Shown: positions 22,681 through 36,180, counted from the stretch's first letter. The stretch: 64,000 nt of DNA from Lepisosteus oculatus (GCF_040954835.1 NC_090716.1:3645605-3709604); one strand, 5' to 3'. Notes: generated by a model from the letters alone, not told the origin. Numbers and translations are program-made.

Positions 22681-24516
22681 CCCAACCCTAGCAGCACTAG
22701 GCGTTGCCGCCTGCACACCCCACCCATCAGAGCACGCCGCCTGATCCGCAGGGCTCGGCCCCACGAGAGCGAACGAGCCCCGGTATCAGTTACACGCTCC
22801 GCACTCGTGAAGCGCAAAGCAAGACAGAGTCTCGGGAAGCACCAGCACAAGAAAAGAAGAATGGAGGTAGCCTGTCCTGCGCTTTCTAAACCGTCAAGAC
22901 ACAAAGCGCTCCCGACAGCGCAGGCAGCTGGACTTTACTTACGAGACCGGCTGAGATTGCAACTCCTGGGAACAACCGACACCTGCAGAGGCTGCCACAC
23001 CTGCAGTCACGGGCAAGACTTTGCGTTCCGGTGGCCGGGACCGAAAGCACCGGTGAACTGGTGGCCTCCTGTCTAACAGCACAGCTCCTCTTGGACAAAC
23101 TCTCCCGAGCCACTTCCGAAAATTCCGTAAAGAACCATCTTCTTCCCGGTTCCAGCGTGCGGCTCCGTGCTCAATCTGGTTGGAGAGGCGCAAGTCCTCC
23201 CAATAACACAGCGGCGCGGGCTGTCACTCCAGGGTCACCACTATGAGCGTTATCCCAGGTGCAGACGGCACTTTCGTTTCCTCCCTAAGATAATCGGCCA
23301 GTTTACCCCTCGCAACAGAGCCCAGCGCTAGAGACAGCAGACCTCTCCTCCCGAGGTATGAGAAGGGTCTGGTGGCGGGGGGGGGTCTTGTGCACGATGA
23401 AGAAAGAAGCGCGTGTACGTCTGCAGCCCCACCTGCCCGCGGGCACAAACACACCTGGCCCCCCCATCCCACAAGCCCCCGCGCCGCCAGGGCGTTCCCG
23501 CACGCGTCGTCATGGCAACCGGGGCCGGGCGTTCCCCCAGCTCGATTCACTCAACGCGACGGGAAAACAAAACAAAACGAAACGAAATGACGGTAATGAT
23601 CTGGTCGGGAAAAAAAAAACCCCAATAAACTGGACATGTATGTTTTCGGTAAAAAAAAACGCAAGTCTTTATGCAGGACGACATCAAAAATAGCCTACAA
23701 AGCTGATTTTTAAGGAAAGTGACTCAAAAGTTGTAAAAAGGGAAATATCTGAATACACCTGAACTCTTCGTGAAAGTGAACAGCAACATCGAGCAGCTCA
23801 TTGTAATAACAGCCCCGTTAAGACCCCCCCTTCCACCCCATAACCTTTAAAGACGACACAAGACGAGATGTTAGGTGTTAAACGACGATCGTCGAGCGCA
23901 AGGATATATTTCCTTTGCTAAAGCTTTGGAAATGACCGTGAGCAAGCATCTCTCACGCTTTAACACGGAAATGTCACTTACTATTGGCGGATCCCAGTTA
24001 AGAAGACGGCACAGAGCGAGTCGTCTTTAAAAATAAAAGCGACAGCTCAGAGTAAAAAAAAAAACGCCGAATGTGAAGATACAACTCAGTGGTTTCGAGT
24101 CCACTGTGCGGTACAACCACACATACAAAATGAAATAATCAAACCAATAGAACTATAACCTCCGATATCTCTTAAATTAATCTAATTAAATTAAAAAAAT
24201 AAACGATTACATCGATTGCATCAGGGGATCGCGGATGTTGTTTTGTTTGGACTGTTGAGGGAGAATGTTTACGAGAAAGATCCTACTTTAAAAAAAAACA
24301 AAACTAAAAGTAGGCGAACCCGTCTACGCCAGGCGTGTTTAGATTAAAAGGAAAACACCCACCCACTGAAAACCGGGGAAAAAAAAAAGATTCAAAATAA
24401 ATGACTCACGAAGTTTAAACTGTCAAAAAAAAAAAAGAGAAAAGCGGGCAACGTGGAGTCTGCGCTTGCTGCCGCCTCAGCAGGAAGTTCAACTTCTTCG
24501 ATCAGCGACTCCGTAC

Positions 24517-24790
24517 CTGTCTGAGCGGCTGCCACAGAAGAAAGCTGGAGGCAGTAATTACCCGCAGGGGTATTCAAGACTCCCCCCACCCCCCCCAGCG
24601 CACACCTACACCCGTCCGTCCCCGAGGACACGCACCGTGTTGTCCTCCGCGCCGTGTCTCCTCATCTTCCCCCAGCCGAGACCAGCAGTTATGGCGCCCC
24701 TGCCCCCGAAATCGCATTGGCGGAAACCGGTGGGGCGCCCTCTGCCGGCCGGCGGGCGCGCCGCAGCGCCCCGATTTCACCGCCTGTCCT
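24517..24790 (-). promoter_or_regulatory. ARL14EP: Probable ARL14EP promoter and noncoding first exon
   Basis: The region about 24590-24790 is CpG-rich and contains a reverse CCAAT box near 24716. On the minus strand a donor (GACAG/gtacgg) lies at 24517/24516 and could join to the acceptor near 21651. A CTCF-like core (CCGGCAGAGGGCGC) is at 24735-24748 on the minus strand. Exon limits are inferred. Confidence 0.4.
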
Positions 24791-25339
24791 AATTCTATTT
24801 CACCGCCCCCCAGAAATACAATTAACGAGTGTTCGCCCATTAAAAAAAAAAAATCAAAGATATTTAGCAAAAAAAAAAATTTTCTAAGGTACAAAACACA
24901 CGAGAAAATAAATCGCTGTAGCGCTTAATTCCCTTAAAGTGATCTTGAATACCGGGTCACTTGGTCAAAACTGCCCGTTTTGCTGCCTGCGTTGGATGCA
25001 CACTTTACTTTCAACACTACTTTACACCAACAGCAAACAACACTTCACAGCTTTGACTCAGTATGGACGTCACCAAACCATTCAGCGTATTTAGGATCCC
25101 TCTGCTGTCTTTAAAACGTGAGAACTTATTCGTCTGTCGGACTAATTCCAAACCAACAGTACCAATATCCTTTTTGTAACACGGTGAGGAAAACCGGTCT
25201 AACCTGCGAGGTCTTACTTGTGCACTGTATAGTTTTGCCAGCCTTTACATTCTATGTGTTTAACTATATTAACCCATTAGTGTCTGACTTTTAGTGTTTT
25301 CATACATTGTCTAGAAGATATACTGTAAATGATGTCACA

Positions 25340-26150
25340 TCATACCCACATGAGCGATTTTTCACAACAGAAAAAGTAGTCTCCACAACACCTGGGTTTT
25401 CCAATTATATTTGGATTTGTATTTTCTTTTGCTACAGGCATGTAATACTTGTCAACATTATAGTTCATCACTTCATCTGCCAGGTGTTTTCCCACAGTTT
25501 GAACTGTTTCTCTAAATACTCCTATTTGGGCATTTTGTGCAAGCCTGACTAGTTCACAGACAGCTCCAGAAGTTAGATCACTGATGGAAATGAAGAGGAG
25601 CAGTGGTCCTAGTACCGCTCCCTGTGGCACTCCGCTAGTTACAATAATCGGTCATCATTTCTATTGTTTTTTGCCAGAGAGCCCATCATGTTTTGCTGAG
25701 TTTCTCACTAGCTCCTGCAGTCAGTAGGTAGGCAGAGCCAGACTCAGACAGTGAATTCAGGTACGCACCCCACTGCAGCTGAGGTACAGTGCAGTGATCC
25801 AAGAAAATAAGCCACTGACCAGACTGCAAATTTACCCATGCCAAAATTCAAACCAAGCAGCATGAAACTGTCAATGTTAACAGATTGGAGAACTTACAAG
25901 TTCGCTACATCAAATATAAAAATAGCATCGCAGTTCCCCTTTTTCAAGACCTAATGTCCTCCTCCCGTTTTGCAACCTATCTAGCCTGTTTGAAGCCAAT
26001 TGCCTGGTAGAAACTAACAGGTCAGGGGCTTCGGCAACATGGCGGGGACGGCTTGTTCCCCACTCCCACCACCCTTTGTGTAAAGAAGTGCCTCCCCATT
26101 CTTCATTTTCGCTCATGTCTGATAGTTTGTGTTTTGACTGCTGATTCTAC
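25340..26150 (-). mobile_element. CR1-like LINE relic with reverse transcriptase fragment
   Basis: The minus-strand frame near 25630-25560 reads PQGAVLGPLLLFISISDL, the conserved reverse transcriptase segment of non-LTR elements. Further along, YNVDKYYMPVAKENTNPN matches the usual FNVDKCKVLHVGKNNPN stretch. The C-terminal RVVxxWN-like region is decayed near 26070-26120, in a second part whose order is rearranged. The YADD catalytic motif is not recognisable, so the copy is dead. Confidence 0.65.
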
Positions 26151-26179
26151 AGATGGAAGAGGTGCACTTCTCCATTGTA

Positions 26180-26490
26180 AGATCTCGAGTTACTTCCATC
26201 CAGCCATTTTCCAACCACCTTATCCAGATCAGGGTCACGGGTTAGCCAAACTCGGGCAACAGGCACAAGGCAGAATACAACCTGGATGGGATGCCAATCC
26301 ACTGCAGGGCACACACAGACACAAACACACACACACCCCAAGGCCAATTTTCCTAGAAGCACGCTAACCACCATGATTATATATATACACACTGCAGGGA
26401 GAATATATTAACTCCAGAAACTGAAACCAGGACCCCAGTGCTGTGAGGCAGGAGTCTTAAGCACTGCACCACTCTGCTGCCCATTTTCTA
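26180..26490 (-). mobile_element. Common fish SINE-like repeat, reverse orientation
   Basis: On the minus strand it carries the CAGTGGATTGGCATCC-type tail, a GT microsatellite and a tRNA-like head (GGTCCTGGTTTCAG), matching the family at 5192-5478. Between 26500 and 27950 I see no gene. Confidence 0.55.
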
Positions 26491-27959
26491 GTTATTTCTA
26501 AGATGTAACATTTATAAAGCCAACCCCAACCAGCACCTGCCATGCCACCTGTTTTATACCTTTATACCTCAAAAGTGCACAGTACGAGGCTGCAATCTTA
26601 CACCGAAAAAAATACCCTGACATAGCAACAAGGAATAGTGTTCATGCTATGTACGTATTCTACAACAACAGCGAAGCACCGCTTTCTTCCTATCGAGACA
26701 TTTAGCAACAAGCACATTTCAGAAAGAGTGTCGATTGCCCGGTGACTTTTCTCAAGGTTTTGAATCTCGGGTTTAAGCCCTCCCAAGTCGCCGCATTTCG
26801 CTCTCCACAGGCATTAGCGCACCGATGTGTAAAACCGAGTCCAAACTTCAACTTTGTGTATAAAAATCTGGTACAGTAGTTGAAAGGGAAACATTTAGGC
26901 AATTCCGCGGTTCTTCCGAGATTGAGCGGAAACGTGTCGATCCTTTTTTCTTTTTAGATACAGCGGAAAAACGGGATGAAAGTGTGATTGCTGTCTGTAC
27001 TGTAACCGTTCAATTGTTGAACCTACCAAACCTCAAACCCAACTGGTCTTGCAGCTGATCTTTGCCTCTAATTACATCAAGGGCAAAGGAACGTTAATTT
27101 ACACCATCACCACTTACTCGTGTCAATTACTCTACCAGGACGTCTACCGTAACATTACCAATCCAAACAAAGGTGTTTGGAGTTATACCTTCATTTCTCA
27201 CCTCCATGTGGTCATTCACTTACCGCCTTGTTAAAGAGGGACAAATATTAAGAGTTAAATACTCATGGCATTGAGAAAATCCTATCATCATCATTGGAGG
27301 CACGTGCACAGCCTCAGCTCCCACACAGAGGCACACGCAGCCCTCTCGCATCCAGCGTGGCATTGTGGGATATCCACGGAAGAGCACACTTGCTGGGTGA
27401 GAGACCAAGATACGTGGCAGTGTAGCGACACCTATCGCTTGGCTCGGCAAAAAAACAAGAACTCCCGAACGAGTTCTCAGAGGAACCTCGAATACGTCTG
27501 GATTTAGCGGTGCGTTTGTTCCGGTGACGTTCCTCACGCGACGCTGAATTATGCAGCGCTACGACGCAGCGTGGGATCACAGGAGTCCGAGTCTGCGATC
27601 CCTGCTCTCGTGCAGCGGAGGGGGGGAGGGGGCGAGGCACAGGAAATGGCAACACCGCTGATCGGGGTCACGTCTCCCCCAAACCTTAGCAGAGACGCTG
27701 TGTAGATGGCACCTGTTGTCTCACTCTGCCGTACAACCGGGGCGCCTATACGAGGCTCCTGGGTCCACATCCCTCCCAGATAAGTATCCTCAAGCAGTCA
27801 ATTTCCTCAAACCACCTCGCCTTGTTCTGTTCCCAGCATGCCATTCAAGGCGCAGTTGTTTCCAGCGCCTCACGAGGGGCCCGCACAACGAAGTGCGCTT
27901 CTGAGCAGGAGTCCTGGGCTCAGTGAATTGTGTGAGGCTCTTGGACACGGTTCTACCCA

Positions 27960-28190
27960 TCCAACCTCTCATCCTGCACAGGATCGAGGGGCGAGCCGGA
28001 GCCCATCCCTGCAAGCAACAGCAAGCAGGTGTGATCCTGGGCAGGACTCCAGTCCATCGCAGGCAAAGAAGGCAATTTATCCCAAAGTATGTCTTTGGAA
28101 TGTGGGAGGAAACCCACGCCAACACAGGGAGAACATGCAAACTCCACGCAGAAGGGCATCCCAGGGGCTAGAAGAGGGTGGTTGAAGAGT
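27960..28190 (-). mobile_element. Common fish SINE-like repeat, partial
   Basis: The minus strand shows GGAGTTTGCATGTTCTCCCT and GCGATGGACTGGAGTCCTGC, both diagnostic of the family at 5192-5478. The following 28200-29600 is GC-rich with no recognised exon; a CTCF-like motif with one mismatch lies near 28480. Confidence 0.6.
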
Positions 28191-29625
28191 CCTTCCGAAA
28201 ACAAGACCGCATCTCCTCACGTCCCTCCCAGTCCTGCGATCTCCAAGCACGTGCTCCGTCGTGTCCGAAGCCGTCGGCCTGCTTGGGGACTAAAGGTCCT
28301 GAGAAATGTGGGATTCCAGCCCTCTGTATCAAAACGGTGTTCGGTCCAGGTCAAGCTGCTCACCGGAGTGAGGGCCGAGCTTTCCGGCCACGGGTTCGAG
28401 GCCGCTGGCCGGCCGTGACCAGGACGCCCCCCCAAGCGCTGCCAAGGGCGGGGCGGGGTCAGGCTGCCAGGGCCCTCAGCGGCGCCCCCTGCTGCCTCCT
28501 GGGGGGAGCTTGCAGGCACACGGCGAGATCAGGCTTCCTCGTCTGCCCCAGCGCGGTCGCCGGGCTCGTGGCCACAGTCCGCGATCCTCAGACTCCCAGA
28601 CTGCACTGAGCCCACCAGCAAAGACGGGGTTCCAGGGTGCAGACGGCGGGGGTTTCGAACCCAAGCCCAGAGGGTGGTGGCTAACTCCAACTGGGGTCCC
28701 CAGGACCAGCTCAACGCTCTCGTGCCCCGACGGCCCGGGTTCGGGTCTCCTTCGCTGAAGCCGACTAGGCAAACGCACTTTTAGCAAAAACCGTGATGCC
28801 CCTGAGCACTCCTGCCCTGTCTGGCCCCTGCAGGCCTGCAGGGAGGGTCAAGCCACCTTTCCAAGTGCCCCCAACACCCCTCTGAGGCTCCTGGGGGGGT
28901 CTAAGACACCCAAAGCACAAGAAAACATGGCTCCTCCGGTGGGGGGGGCAGGTAGACAGGTGTTGATCCTGCCCATGGAGCACAGGGGTCACATCCACAC
29001 CAGCCTTAACGGGGTACAATCAGGGTATGATCCGGGCAGACACGCTCGCCGGCACACTGAGTCTAGGACACCATCATTGCCGATCCCATTTAAAAAAACA
29101 AAGGGGGCTGCCATTGTACGCAGGGGTATCTCCTCCTCACGGCGTCGCAAACAAGACCAGACGCCTTCTTCCAGGGGCGGCCAGGGTCCGAGGGAGCCAC
29201 TGCCGACACCGACCCAGGGCGCGCGCCCCAGTAACCCCCGCCGTTGGGGTCGTGACAGGTGAGGAAAAGGCAGACAGACACACCCCCCTCCGCTGTCCCG
29301 CTCGGACTCGTGGGGAGCACAGGACCCCAGACGGCACCGATCCCATCCCAGAACCCCCTCAGCACACACCGAAGCCGGTTTCCGCTGGGTTAGACGCCAC
29401 GGATCACCCCCTTAGCCAGGAGCATCCGAGCCGGCTCCAGGGGTGACTTCCCTGGCAAAACACCAGCCGAGACTCCCCGTCCGCTTCTACAAGGTGTCAC
29501 AGCTGTTCTGCCACCTCCTCCGTGGCTTAAAACAGCGATCGGTGTCCCCATCGCCTCAGCGCCCAGACGACGGGACCAAATTCGTTGCTCAGTGGCAAAA
29601 CCAGAAAACCCCGCCGGGCACTCAC

Positions 29626-32600
29626 CGTGAAACTGGCGGCGCTCATCTCCTTGAGCCGGAGCCGCCGCTCCCGCTGGCGCAGCCTGGCCTTCTCCCGCTC
29701 CTGCGCCTTCTCCAGCTCGCTCATGGCGCCGAAGCGCTGCCGCTTCAGCCGGCCCGGCTCCTTGGCGGTCGCCCCTCCCCGCAGCGCCCGCGGCTCCGCC
29801 TGGAACGCAGGGTGAACCGGCGGCTGTCAAGAGACGGCCGCCCGCGGCTGCCCACCGCGCCGGCCCCCCTTCCGGAGCAGCCCCGCGGGTCCGAGCGCCG
29901 CTGTGCCCCACTGCATTCAAGCCAAGGTCCTTTCACCGTCACCTCCGTCACTACCCCGTTAGTTCATCAGTGTGCCTATAAATACCTTTCGCTGACACTC
30001 ATAGAGCGCTTTTCTGGCCCCTCCACTCAGAGCTCTTTACAGGTCATGGGGATCCCCTCCACCCCCACCAGTGTGCAGCCCCCCCTGGATGATGCTCCAG
30101 TCCTCTCACACACACCAGCTCTCAGTGGGGAGGAGAGCAGAGTGATGAAGCCAGTTCAGAGAGGGGGGGTTATTAGGAGGACATGAATGGTACAGGCCAA
30201 TGGAAAATGTGGCCAGGACGCAGGGGTTACACCCCTACTCTTTTCGAGAAACGCCCTGGGATTTTTAATGACCACAGAGTCAGGACCTCGGTTTTACGTC
30301 TCATCCGAAGGACGGCGCCTGTTTACAGTATAGTGTCCTCGTCACTATACTGGGGCATTAGGACCCACACAGACCGCAGGGTGAGCGCCCCCTGCTGGCC
30401 CCACTAACACCTCTTCCAGCAGCAGCCTCAGCTTTCCCAGGAGTCTCCCCTCCAGGTACTGACCAGGCTCACACCTGCTGAGCTCCAGTGGGGCTGCCAG
30501 CTGGGAGCTGCAGGGGGATACGGCTGCTGTGATATGGCTGCAGGGTGACATGGCTGACTTAATAAGTCATTAAAAAGACAGGCTGCCTCCTCTCCTCAAT
30601 AACCCGCTGTCTCGTGCTGCTGTGGAAGGACGGGTTCCCCCCCCTCTCACCTCCGACGTCTCCGGCTCCGGGGGCTGGGGGGGTCTGAAGATGGTGGGGA
30701 CTGCGTCTTCCCTCAGGAACTGCCTGCCGTTGTAGTCCCGGAAGCATTCCGGCAGGAAGTGCTCCGAGCACAGGCACGTGTTGGACGTGGGGGCGAAGGA
30801 CTTGCGCCCCAGATTCTGCACCCACTGGGCGGCGAGCGTCGGCCGGCTGATGGGGAACCTGCGGCAGACAGGGAGACGGGTGACAGGGGCCGCATGGCGG
30901 GGGGGGGGGGGCGTCACCACGCCAACACGGGCCTGCTGCGACCACCTGGCCTGGCTCCGGCGGCTACTTTCCGATAGCGGGGTCTCAAAGGGGGTTCCCA
31001 CGTCTCAGACCGGTTCCGCAATCGTGGTAGCCGAATAAATCCGCCGACGGTATACGGGCAGAAGAAAAATCCACGTTGCGACTTGAGCACAAACCCGCGA
31101 ACCGTCGTGAAAGTACCGCAAGGCGCGGTGGTATCGCAAGCCCGCTCCCCAGTTCCCACGCATCGCGACGCGAGGCGGCCCTTCCTGCTCACTAGTCACT
31201 GCCACGACCGATGTACCGCCCTGTGCTGCAGAGATTTCACCGCAGAAACGTTGCCAACGCGATCGGCACGCAGAGTCAACGAGTCGGATTTGTCGGCAAA
31301 GCAGTCTCGAAGTCCAGAGCCGTATTTCTATTGGATTAGGAGCCGTACCCACAAGCCTGCGGGTTTACAGTGTAATGGGTCTGCTTCACGTCACCCAACG
31401 TTTCGTTGGCTCATTCTGAATCGCCGACAGTGACAGCAACATGACGCTGAACACTCCTGGACATTTTGTCTATTTCGTGGTGTACTCTGGAGGTTTTACA
31501 AGTTACCGGGTACATTTTACTTTGAAATGCGCTCATCAACGCCGATTCTTTCTAACCCCCCCCAAAACATCTGAAACTAGCGCTGCAGTTCAACTGTAAC
31601 CCGTCTCTCCAGTCTGCCAAGGAGCTCCTGTCAGGTGGAAACCAAGGGAAAAGTGAGGTCAAGGCGGCGATTCGAACAGGAAGGTGGTTACAAAACCCAT
31701 TTTAGCCTTAAATCTGTAGCGAGTGAGCTTCTGGCACTGTAAAGCAGGAGTCAGTCATAATCGAGCATACAGACAGATTAAAGGAGTCCTACCCCTGCTC
31801 CTGGGGAGCCTGTCTCGTCAGCCCTACAGGTCACCTGTATAAAGAGAAGAATACCACTTCGCTATTGAGGAAAGTTACCTATTCAATTAGGAGTCCTCTG
31901 GTCCTTGAGAGATTAAGGATCGTCAAGACTTTGCACTAAACGATGGCTCTTCTTTATTTAACATCCTACTTATTTGAACATGTTTCTCCCGGCCAGGAGA
32001 AACCGGTGACGTACTAGTGAGCTATAATACCTGTTGGATGGGCACTCCACTCTAGGACGAGGGTTCGAGATGCCTATTTTGAACAAATAAAAACCTTTTT
32101 TCCACTTTAACGCTAACCACAGGAGGAAAACGTCCACTGTGGTGCAGATAAACGCTAATTTCCTTACCTGTGCGTGACACCAAGAAGGGCATTCCTGACT
32201 CTTGCAAAAAAAAACACACACACACACCTCAAAGCTCTACATTTGCTTTGGTAGCTTGTGTTTGTTTTCTGAACCCTTTGATTTTCAGAGGAAATAAGAA
32301 CCGCTGTAGTGTTTTTTTCTGCATACATGTCTTAGGTCTTACTAACTAGGTTTTGATTGCAAACGGAAAAAAATGCAGCAGAGACGAGACCTTTGTGGGG
32401 GGTGGACACAGAGGTCCTTATTTTCAGTGAAAATCGTTCCAAACATGAAGCAACATAAGCTACCAGAACAAAGTGTATAGCTTTGAGATGTTTTTTTTTG
32501 TGTATGTGTGTGCAAAAGTCAAGAGTTTCCTTCTTGCTATCCTGTTTTGATCACTGGGAGAGAAAACGTGTGAACTGCAAGGAAGTAAAAAATCGACACA

Positions 32601-33021
32601 GTTAACAGTGTTAAACACCTGAATCTATAAAAAAAGAAACATACTTGCAAAAAAAAAACCTTAAGAACATCCTGACGAGGTAAAATGATCCAATGCGTCC
32701 ACTGGAACAGCACTGTGTCATTCCCAGGCTTCCACCAAGAGACTGGGGGGCAGATCCTGCTCCCACTCTGTTTTGGTGCACCGCGAGCGCCGGGGCGGCG
32801 GAGCACGTGCAGGAAGCTCTTCTGCGTCTCAGCGGCTCCGAAATCAAGCGGAACCCCCCCCCAGCAAGGAAACCGGCTCCGAGAGGCGAACAGTATCTTG
32901 ACAAAAAAAAAAACCCCAAACGTGATAGGAAGCACACACAAACCACGCACCTGTAAAATCGTATGGACGATCCCTTCACAAACCGGTTGGTACACCCTTC
33001 GGCAGCGCAAGACACCGGCAT
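29626..33021 (-). CDS. THAP domain-containing protein (3' end not found)
   Basis: Three minus-strand exons join in frame: 33021-32951 (TTTTACAG/gtgcgt), 30858-30651 (GAG/gtgaga) and 29799-29626 (ACG/gtgagt), 151 aa so far. Exon 1 begins MPVSCAAEGCTNRF. Residues 1-81 form a complete THAP zinc finger: Cys5, Cys10, Cys54, His57, with the family's other invariant positions Pro26, Trp36, Phe58 and Pro78 (AVPTIF at 76-81). A Pro/Glu linker follows, then a basic, strongly charged helix (EKAQEREKARLRQRERRLRL) likely to form a coiled coil. THAP fingers bind DNA. The domain is closest in feel to THAP1/THAP3, but I cannot assign the paralogue. No stop codon or HCF-1-binding motif (DHxY) was found after 29626. 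Confidence 0.8.
29996..30556 (-). mobile_element. 5S-derived SINE, near full length
   Basis: Minus-strand orientation, in THAP intron 2. The 5S-like head is near 30540-30440, the CTCF-like core CCAGCAGGGGGCGC is at 30385-30398, and the tail GAGCTCTGAGTGGAGGGGCC lies near 30005. It is homologous along its length to 52580-53155. Confidence 0.85.
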
Positions 33022-33130
33022 ATCGGGGGCGGGGAGGGGGGATGCGGTCAGATTCGGCAGAATTCGTCCTCTTCTCCGTTCTTCCGTTTGCCAACTACAA
33101 AATGGCAACTGCTGTAGCCTGTCTCTCTCT
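33022..33130 (-). promoter_or_regulatory. Probable THAP gene promoter and 5' UTR
   Basis: The sequence directly upstream of the THAP ATG has a GC box (GGGGGCGGGG) near 33026 and a YY1-like CAAAATGGC at 33098-33106, typical of TATA-less promoters. The start site is inferred. Confidence 0.4.
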
Positions 33131-33139
33131 CTCTTTTCA

Positions 33140-35740
33140 CACGAGTGCAGCACACAGACGCGCAGGCGAACTACGCCTGCCCTCTAGCGGAAGACCCGTT
33201 CGCTCGGCATGTTTTCTGGTGGGGGGTGAGCAGAATTCATTTCGTTGTTTTTTTTTCTCTGAACTGCTGCTGGGAGGCAACCATTGGATTAACCACATGC
33301 AACCTTCCAGTATCGCGTCTCCCATCTTCTCTCGCTGAGCGCCGCCACACTCTTGCCTTGGCGATGTCGTCTCCCCTTTCGAGTTCGTCACACATCTCCG
33401 TCAATCCGGGGCTTCGGATCGTGTACCCCAATAACCACCACAACACAATAAGATGGGCAATAAATACTTGCGGGTTTTTTTTGAAGAAAATAAGTGAAAG
33501 CTGGTTAAAATAGTCTTTCCCTGAGACATGAATCCTCCTTGGACGAAATCGGCCGAACTGTTTTTGGTAACGAGTCCCTTGACCTGTGCCGAGCAGGTAA
33601 AACGACGCGTCCTGCTTTAACCTGGGTTTTTACTTATTCGTTCAGTATTTAGATGTGGTGGAGTTCTCTCTCCCCCCCAATGTTTAGGCCTATACTACAG
33701 ATTAACCCTGTTGTACAAACACACTGGAGGGTCGAACTGCCGAAATTAATCATCGAAAATTCAACACTCAACGACGACGACAACAACAACAACAACAACA
33801 AAACAGCAGGAGTTTCTCCCTTTCATCATCTTTTGATGAATCCGTTTAACCCAGCTGTGGGCGAATCACAGATCTCGAAAAGAAAAGAAAACATTTTCTT
33901 GAAACGTAAAATTATGCTAATATATATCGTTTTATTTATTTTTTATTAAATGTATAAAGAATGTACAAAGCCTAATACAACTAGAGGAGCAGAAACATAA
34001 ACAGAAAAAACAATGAACTGCCAGAGGTAAATTATTTGTGTGACCAATTTTTTTTTTTTACCTGTATCAAATGTTTCACTTGCTAATATATACCTACTAT
34101 ATGGCCGGGAAAAAAACCAACAGATTCGTGCTATTTAGAGGCAGGGTGATTTTCTGGTCTCTTTGTGTTCGCGTACGATTTCCACGCTGCGTGAATTTGC
34201 AGTGTCCACCCTGCCCCCTGCAGGAGTTCAGACGGCCCAGATGCCGAGCAGCCCATCGAGAATGTCAGCTTCGTCCCGAGGCGCCATGATGGAGCACCGC
34301 TGACCTTGATCGCACGGTCAGAAACAGAAGGAGCGAATCCCACGTCACCCGTGTTTATCCCCGCTGAGACAAACTGCCCGGTATCCCAAAGAGGCGAGAT
34401 AAGACCCACGGCAGGTCTGGAAATCGCGTCGAAAAGCAGACCTGGGTCACCGAATGATAAGATTTCAAATCAGATGCTTCATTTAAACATGACAAATATT
34501 CTAGTTTTTTTTTAAAGTCGGCGTCAATGCATCGTAAATCAACGTGTTTCGTAAATTATTAGACGAATTATTTAGCTTGGCTAAATCGAGTTTAAAAACG
34601 AGCGTTGTGTTTGAAAGGTTACTGTCAAGAACAGTGCATTGCTGTTTCGTCTCGCAAACGATGGAAAGGGCTTCATGTCCTCCGATGCACGTAAACGGAT
34701 ATTAAAATCGCGTCAAAAATATTTAACGGGGTTTCCAATGATAAAGCGCACAGCGACGATTGTAAATATACCCCGGCGTCACACGATCCGGACCTTCGAG
34801 AGCTGTCATTTCAAAGAGGTCTGGCACGTGAAATATAGTTATTAATCGTGTGTGACTTCTTTTCCTGCTTTCTAGTGTTGTAAAAATCTGTTTCTGCGGT
34901 TATGAAAAGTTCACCCAATTTGAAACGTTCGGAGACACATGTATATGTTGAATTTGTGGATGCAAATAGTCCTGTGTAAGGTTTAGCATAGAAGACGTAA
35001 CTCTCTGGAGTCGCATATTTATATAAAAAGTTACAGATTTATTATTTTTCACCTACAAACGGATGGACCTAAAAATCCTATCTTCCTATCGCAGTGTCTG
35101 GAATCGGACTCCCGTGTCGCCGGACCCGCGGATATCCCGACACCAGCATAGTGATGTTAAGGCACTACAGGCTCCGACTCCCCTGGGTGTCGGTCTCCCT
35201 TACTTTTTACATCTTATATTTCCAAAAAAAGGAAAATGCAACAAGGGTATAGACATACAGATGTTACAACATGACAGAGCAAAGGTAACATCAAGTGAAC
35301 GAAACAGAAAAACATCTCAGAACTTTATCAATAGCACGGAAGCTGTGTGGTGTTAGGTGTCACATTAAATACGTTTATACGCTATATGCTTTTTGTAAAC
35401 CAACTCGCCAAGCATATTTTAACATATTTTTAATGGGTATAGTGTACTGTATAGCTTAAATGAGTATACAAATTATTTAAATCACATAGGTGTTTCACTC
35501 TACACGTATGTCAAATTCTGCCAACATGAGAATGATATTTAACATTATACGTCTGAATTCAGAACACCAAGAACAATATCCTTAAAAGTCAGATGTACAC
35601 GAATATTACTATTATTTAGCCTGTCTCCGATACAAATGTAGAAATAAAGGTGTTGTGGTGTTTATGTTAATGACCCCGCAGGCCGTGTAAAAAGGTGATT
35701 CCACGAAAACGACATCTTTTGTGTTTGGTTTTTCATTCCC
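33140..35740. other. Intergenic stretch between THAP and NR1H3
   Basis: The two genes are transcribed away from each other. The stretch is AT-rich in places yet rich in CpG (for example 34640-34800), and has an AAC repeat at 33779-33800. No coding region is recognised; distal promoter or enhancer sequence is possible. Confidence 0.4.
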
Positions 35741-35759
35741 ATTAAGACAGAAACTCGAT

Positions 35760-36180
35760 GTAGCATCGAGGCGCGGGCCTTATGGTCCCTGCGCACGTGC
35801 CGCGGTGACTCGCAGCCTCGGCAGCAGCGCGCGCGAGAGCAAATGCTGCCGCCGCGCGTGCCCGCGCCGCCGCGGAACCCCCCCCCCCTCCCTCCGCGCA
35901 CGCGCACGCACAGCTGGGGCGAAGCCGGCGCGCGCGCGCGCGCGCGTGGGGCTCAGGCATGTGACTCGCTCGCTCGCTCGGCCTGCCTGCCTGCGTGACG
36001 TCACTTCGCCCAGGCAACAGCACTTTTTTTTTCTTTAAGTTCCCAGCTGTGTGTGTGTGTGCGTGTGCGCCCGCTGTGTGTCGTTTTATTTCTCTCCCCC
36101 CCGCGCCCCCTCCTCCAAGTAAAGTGGGCCCTGCTCGGCGTGTTCCCATCCTCTCCTTCCTGTTTCCGCCCGGAGGCACC
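35760..36180 (+). promoter_or_regulatory. NR1H3: NR1H3 CpG-island promoter
   Basis: The region is very GC- and CpG-rich, with a GC dinucleotide run near 35929-35946 and a perfect CRE palindrome TGACGTCA at 35996-36003. It lies just upstream of the first exon. No TATA box is evident. The exact start is not resolved. Confidence 0.55.

Noticed and set aside
25340-25630. Possible reverse transcriptase gene
   Set aside because: A short decayed fragment without the catalytic YADD motif; a dead LINE relic.
32685-33338. Plus-strand 217-codon frame across the THAP promoter
   Set aside because: Antisense to THAP exon 1 and its promoter, with no recognisable domain or splice structure.
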